From assembly GCA_016193585.1 (NCBI GenBank), contig JACPRW010000003.1:1-64000 (forward strand): a stretch of DNA of 64,000 nt, given 5' to 3'. A program made the position numbers and the translations under genes. Within the stretch, counting starts at the first letter, position 1. Each line of letters starts with the position of its first letter. Below the pieces are notes generated by a model, which did no database searches, was not told the origin of the DNA, and was given only the letters and a program-made list of their open reading frames with translations. The DNA is from Candidatus Aenigmatarchaeota archaeon (GTDB taxonomy: Archaea > Aenigmatarchaeota > Aenigmatarchaeia > GW2011-AR5). Of the stretch, positions 60,998 to 64,000 are shown one piece after another.

Positions 60998-61195
60998 TTA
61001 AATAGCTCTGCAGAAACCCGAAGCATCCGCCGGACGCAGAAGCAGGCATTGCAGCCGTGGTATACTACTACCCGGTTTTCTGCGGGCGTTGCTGCAGAGC
61101 CACGTATAGTGGAACAAGAAAACAATCAGGGCATCATTCTTGTTTTGCTGTGAGGAGTCCGAAGAAATCGTATGCCGGTTATTTCTTTGGACGGC

Positions 61196-61204
61196 TATAA
61201 ATTA
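61196..61204 (+). promoter_or_regulatory. TATA box of hldD-like gene
   Basis: TATAAATTA centred about 28 nt before ATG 61228, supporting that start over TTG 61222. Confidence 0.45.
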
Positions 61205-61227
61205 TTTTCTGTCGCAATCACTTGCAT

Positions 61228-62139
61228 ATGAACGTCCTTGTAACAGGTGGCGCGGGCTTCATCGGGTCTAATCTGGCGCTGGCGCTGCAGGACGAGCACG
61301 AGGTAACGGTGATCGACAATTTCTCGAGCGGCGCAAGGAGGAATCTTGAGGGGTTCGAGGGAATCCTGCTGCGCGCTGACATGGCATCGCTTGATTTCAA
61401 TTGCCTTGACGCAGACGTTGTGCTTCATCACGCGGCAATCACCGACACGACGCTCAACGACAGGGAAAAGGTCATGAGCGTCAACTGCACGGCATTCGGC
61501 AAGCTGCTCGCGTGGTGCGTCGAGAAAAATATCGACCTCGTGTACGCTTCCTCGGCAAGCGTCTACGGGAACGGCCCGGCACCGATGAAGGAAGGCCAGA
61601 AACCGGACCCGCAGAACGTCTATGCGCAGTCGAAGCTGCTGATGGAGGAAATGGCACGCAAGGCCGAAGGCATAAAGGTTATCGGTTTCCGCTATTTCAA
61701 CGTATACGGCCCGAGGGAGCAGTACAAGGGCGCGGCGGCGAGCATGATCTTCCAGCTGTACAGCCAGCTGCTGGCGGGCAAGAAGCCACGCCTTTTCAAG
61801 TACGGTGAGCAGCAAAGGGACTTCGTGTACGTCAATGATGTCGTCCGCGCCAACATACTCGCGATGAAGTCAAAAGTGGGCGGCGTCTTCAATATCGGGA
61901 GTGGCGCGGCGGCGAGCTTCAACGAGATCGTGCATATCCTCGAGGAAGCGCTCGGCGTCGAGCGTGAAATCGACTACTTTGACAATCCCTACGGCTTCTA
62001 CCAGAACAATACGCTGGCAGACCTTGCACATACAAAAAGCGTTCTGGATTATGAGCCGTCTTTCAGTTCAAGGAACGGCATTGCGAAGTACGTTGAATGG
62101 CTTGAGGAACAAAGGAGCGTGTCGGAGGTGGTCTTATGA
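61228..62139 (+). CDS. hldD: HldD-like nucleotide-sugar epimerase
   Basis: A 303-residue short-chain dehydrogenase with MNVLVTGGAGFIGSNLALAL, the catalytic S and Y in YASSASVYG and NVYAQSKLL, and FRYFNVYGPREQYKG. The core (VLHHAAITDTT, GFRYFNVYGPRE, RDFVYVNDVVRANI, FYQNNTLADL) is closer to bacterial HldD, which epimerises ADP-heptose at C6, than to GalE. That fits its place after the heptose genes. Its stop overlaps the GT4 gene start (ATGA). Confidence 0.8.
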   Translation: MNVLVTGGAGFIGSNLALALQDEHEVTVIDNFSSGARRNLEGFEGILLRADMASLDFNCLDADVVLHHAAITDTTLNDREKVMSVNCTAFGKLLAWCVEKNIDLVYASSASVYGNGPAPMKEGQKPDPQNVYAQSKLLMEEMARKAEGIKVIGFRYFNVYGPREQYKGAAASMIFQLYSQLLAGKKPRLFKYGEQQRDFVYVNDVVRANILAMKSKVGGVFNIGSGAAASFNEIVHILEEALGVEREIDYFDNPYGFYQNNTLADLAHTKSVLDYEPSFSSRNGIAKYVEWLEEQRSVSEVVL

Positions 62140-63225
62140 AGGTGGCAATCCTTCATGATTACTTTCGATAAGCGGGGCGGTGGCGAGAAGGTGGCACTGG
62201 CGCTGGCTAAAGCCTTCGATGCGGACATTTACACAGGTTTCGTCAATTACGAAAGCACGTATGAAGAAGTGAGAGATGCGTCGGTTGTCGAGATAGCCAC
62301 GGATATGCGCATACGCGGACTGAGGACGCTGGTGCTGTTGCATAAGTTCGGAAAACTGGTTCTCAGGGAGTACGATGCTTATATTTTCTCAGGAACGAAC
62401 TGCATCACGGCGAATGAAAAGAACAGGCCGTGTGTCTGGTACTGCCACACGCCTGCACGGCACCTCTACGACCTGCATGACTGGTTCATGTCCCGCGCCG
62501 GATTGACGGGCAGGGTCCTTCTGAAAGCTCTCTGCAGGTACCAGAAGCCCACCGACCAGCGGCATGCCTCCCGCTTCGACGCAATTGCCGCGAATTCGCG
62601 CAACGTGAAGCGAAGAATCAGCGAATACTACGGCACAGAAGCCGGGAAGAAAACGTCTGTCGTGTACCCGCCGGTGGACACCGGGAACTTCAGGTGGGCA
62701 GGGCAGGGCGATTTCTACGTGTCGATGGGCAGGCTGGACAAGCTGAAACGGGTCGACCTCATCGTGGAAGCGTTCAGGAACATGCCGGAAAAGGAGTTGA
62801 AAATAGTGTCGTCAGGTCCTGAACTGAACGCCATCAGGAAGCTTGCGCAGGGCTGCGAAAACATAGAGGTCGTCGGCTACGTGGACGAGCACACGCTTCG
62901 GTACCTGCTTGGACGATGCATCGCCTCGATTTACGTTCCCGTGCACGAGGACTTCGGGCTTTCGGCAGCCGAATCGCTCGCGGCAGGGAAGCCCTGCATC
63001 GCCGCCGGCGAGGGCGGACTGCAGGAAATTGTCGATAATGGGAAAACGGGTCTGCTCATTGACGCAACTCCAGAATCTATCAAGGACGCCGTCACTGCCC
63101 TCGGCAGGAAGCGCGCCGGGCGGATGAGGAAGGCGTGCGAAACAAAAGCGAAGCTCTTTTCGGAAAAGCGGTTCGTGAAGGGCATGAAGGGAATTGTGGA
63201 AAGGGTGTGTGACAGGGGAACGTAG
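62136..63225 (+). pseudogene. GT4 glycosyltransferase, N-terminal frameshift
   Basis: The coupled ATG 62136 (overlapping the hldD stop) gives MKVAILHDYFR then a stop; one base later the family sequence runs on as DKRGGGEKVALALAKAFDAD through the whole enzyme (open frame 62155-63225). A one-base insertion in TTTCGATAAG near 62164-62169 joins them. The protein has the GT-B features PVHEDFGLSAAESLAAGKPC and MGRLDKLKRVDLIVEAF. Either an assembly error or +1 recoding. It should transfer a sugar in surface-glycan synthesis. Confidence 0.85.
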
Positions 63226-63231
63226 ATTGAA

Positions 63232-64000
63232 TTATTTCTGCTTCTGCTGTTTCTTGAACGCCTCGACGGTGTTCTTCAGGAGCATGGCAACGGTCATCGG
63301 CCCGACGCCGCCGGGGACCGGCGTGAGGTATGCTGCCTTTTCCTTCACCGAATGTTGTTCAACGTCACCGGAAACAGAGCCGCCGGAAACGTGTATACCG
63401 ACGTCGATGACTGCAGCGCCCTTTTTCACCATCGAGCCGGTTATCAGGCCGGGCGAACCTGCGGCAGCAACAAGGATATCGGCCTGCCGCGTGTAATAGG
63501 CCAGGTCCTCGGTTTTCGTGTGGCAGACGGTGACCGTCGCGTGCCTGTTGAGCAGCATGTAGGCGAGCGGCCTGCCGACAAGCTTGCTCCTGCCGACGAT
63601 GACCGCATGCCTGCCAGCGATGGGTATTTGTTCCTGTTCCAGCATGTAGACTATTCCCTTCGGTGTGCAGGGCACCGCCTCCTCGTTCCCTGCGGCGAGG
63701 CGGCCGAAACTCGACGGGTGCAGCCCGTCAACGTCCTTGTGATGCGCTATCGCGTCAAGCACGGCTTGCGCGTCGATTGAAGGCGGCAGCGGCAGCTGGA
63801 CGATGATGCCATTGACGCTCTCGTCGCCATTGAGCTCGCGCAGCAATGCCACGACCCCCTCGGTCGTTGCGGTTTCTTTGTGCACCTCTATGGCGCGGAT
63901 GCCAACGGCGGCGCATGCCCTGACTTTATTCCTGATGTAGACGCGCGACGGCGCGTCGTCGCCGACAGAAAGAATGCACAAGCCCGGCGTCGTGCCGGTC
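63232..64000 (-). CDS. folD: FolD methylenetetrahydrofolate dehydrogenase/cyclohydrolase, partial
   Basis: The 5' end lies beyond the window; the frame is open to the right edge (TGTTPGLCILSVG). Converts 5,10-methylene-THF to 10-formyl-THF. Motifs: SRVYIRNK (catalytic K/Y region), NGIIVQLPLPP, KDVDGLHP, and the NAD(P) motif VIVGRSKLVGRPLA, then TPVPGGVGPMT. It converges with the GT4 gene, 6 nt apart. Confidence 0.9.
   Translation of the reverse strand, partial: TGTTPGLCILSVGDDAPSRVYIRNKVRACAAVGIRAIEVHKETATTEGVVALLRELNGDESVNGIIVQLPLPPSIDAQAVLDAIAHHKDVDGLHPSSFGRLAAGNEEAVPCTPKGIVYMLEQEQIPIAGRHAVIVGRSKLVGRPLAYMLLNRHATVTVCHTKTEDLAYYTRQADILVAAAGSPGLITGSMVKKGAAVIDVGIHVSGGSVSGDVEQHSVKEKAAYLTPVPGGVGPMTVAMLLKNTVEAFKKQQKQK

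Noticed and set aside
61070-61160. Palindrome AACAAGAA/TTCTTGTT upstream of hldD as another family member
   Set aside because: Arms are only 8 bp and the TATAG ends do not pair, so it was not counted with the nine loci.

Overview
The window looks like an archaeal chromosome segment. Evidence: an archaeal-type AdoMet synthetase, an Lhr-type helicase next to an SbcD-related phosphoesterase, CDC48, RadB, a beta-CASP nuclease, class III signal-peptide pilins, a C1-G72 tRNA-Tyr, and start codons that often lie about 25-35 nt downstream of a TATA box with no Shine-Dalgarno (leaderless promoters). RadB, PolX and many very small membrane proteins would fit a euryarchaeal or DPANN-like lineage, but the phylum cannot be fixed from this sequence alone.

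Layout. 0-1.5 kb: tandem pilin-like genes (two share an identical 141-bp 5' end) and a transposase remnant. 1.6-9.7 kb: mat, phosphoesterase-lhr, a frameshifted GNAT gene, polX and a lipoprotein. 10-14.4 kb: the pyrimidine operon pyrF-E-D-K-C; pyrB is separate at 25.2 kb. 14.8-18.1 kb: map, a glutamine amidotransferase-like protein without its nucleophile, a hydrolase and a methyltransferase. 19-23.8 kb: CDC48 carrying a LAGLIDADG intein, then radB. 23.8-25.2 kb: transposase relics and dense palindromes. 26-34.3 kb: topA with a C-terminal C2H2 finger, a free-standing LAGLIDADG-HTH gene, a secreted beta-propeller protein with a structured upstream element, and serS. 35.6-38.8 kb: serine synthesis in two genes (SerC-like aminotransferase and a SerB-SerA fusion) opposite an Lrp regulator. 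39-42 kb: a tyrosine neighbourhood (TyrRS with an interrupted frame, tyrA, a prephenate dehydratase-like gene, tRNA-Tyr). 43-51 kb: RNA and stress genes. 51.5 kb: an AT-rich HEPN-like gene.

52.2-63.2 kb is the most distinctive region. rpiB-rpe-tal can make sedoheptulose 7-phosphate. It is followed by an RfaE2/HldE adenylyltransferase, a fused heptokinase-GmhA isomerase, a UDP-sugar dehydrogenase, a sugar nucleotidyltransferase, a GT9 heptosyltransferase-like enzyme, a ribbon-helix-helix protein fused to a nucleotidyltransferase-like domain, an HldD-like epimerase and a GT4 glycosyltransferase. Together they read as a nearly complete ADP-heptose (surface glycan) route in an archaeon; only a clear GmhB phosphatase is missing.

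The intergenic DNA is also unusual. At least nine loci hold long palindromes, many ending in TATAG...CTATA. Some are exact copies tens of kilobases apart. Several carry smaller perfect hairpins with exactly 3-nt loops nested inside, and several place a TATA box just ahead of a gene. Five genes appear frame-disrupted (GNAT, TyrRS, GT4, and possibly two small winged-helix genes), so either assembly indels or real recoding or decay must be considered.
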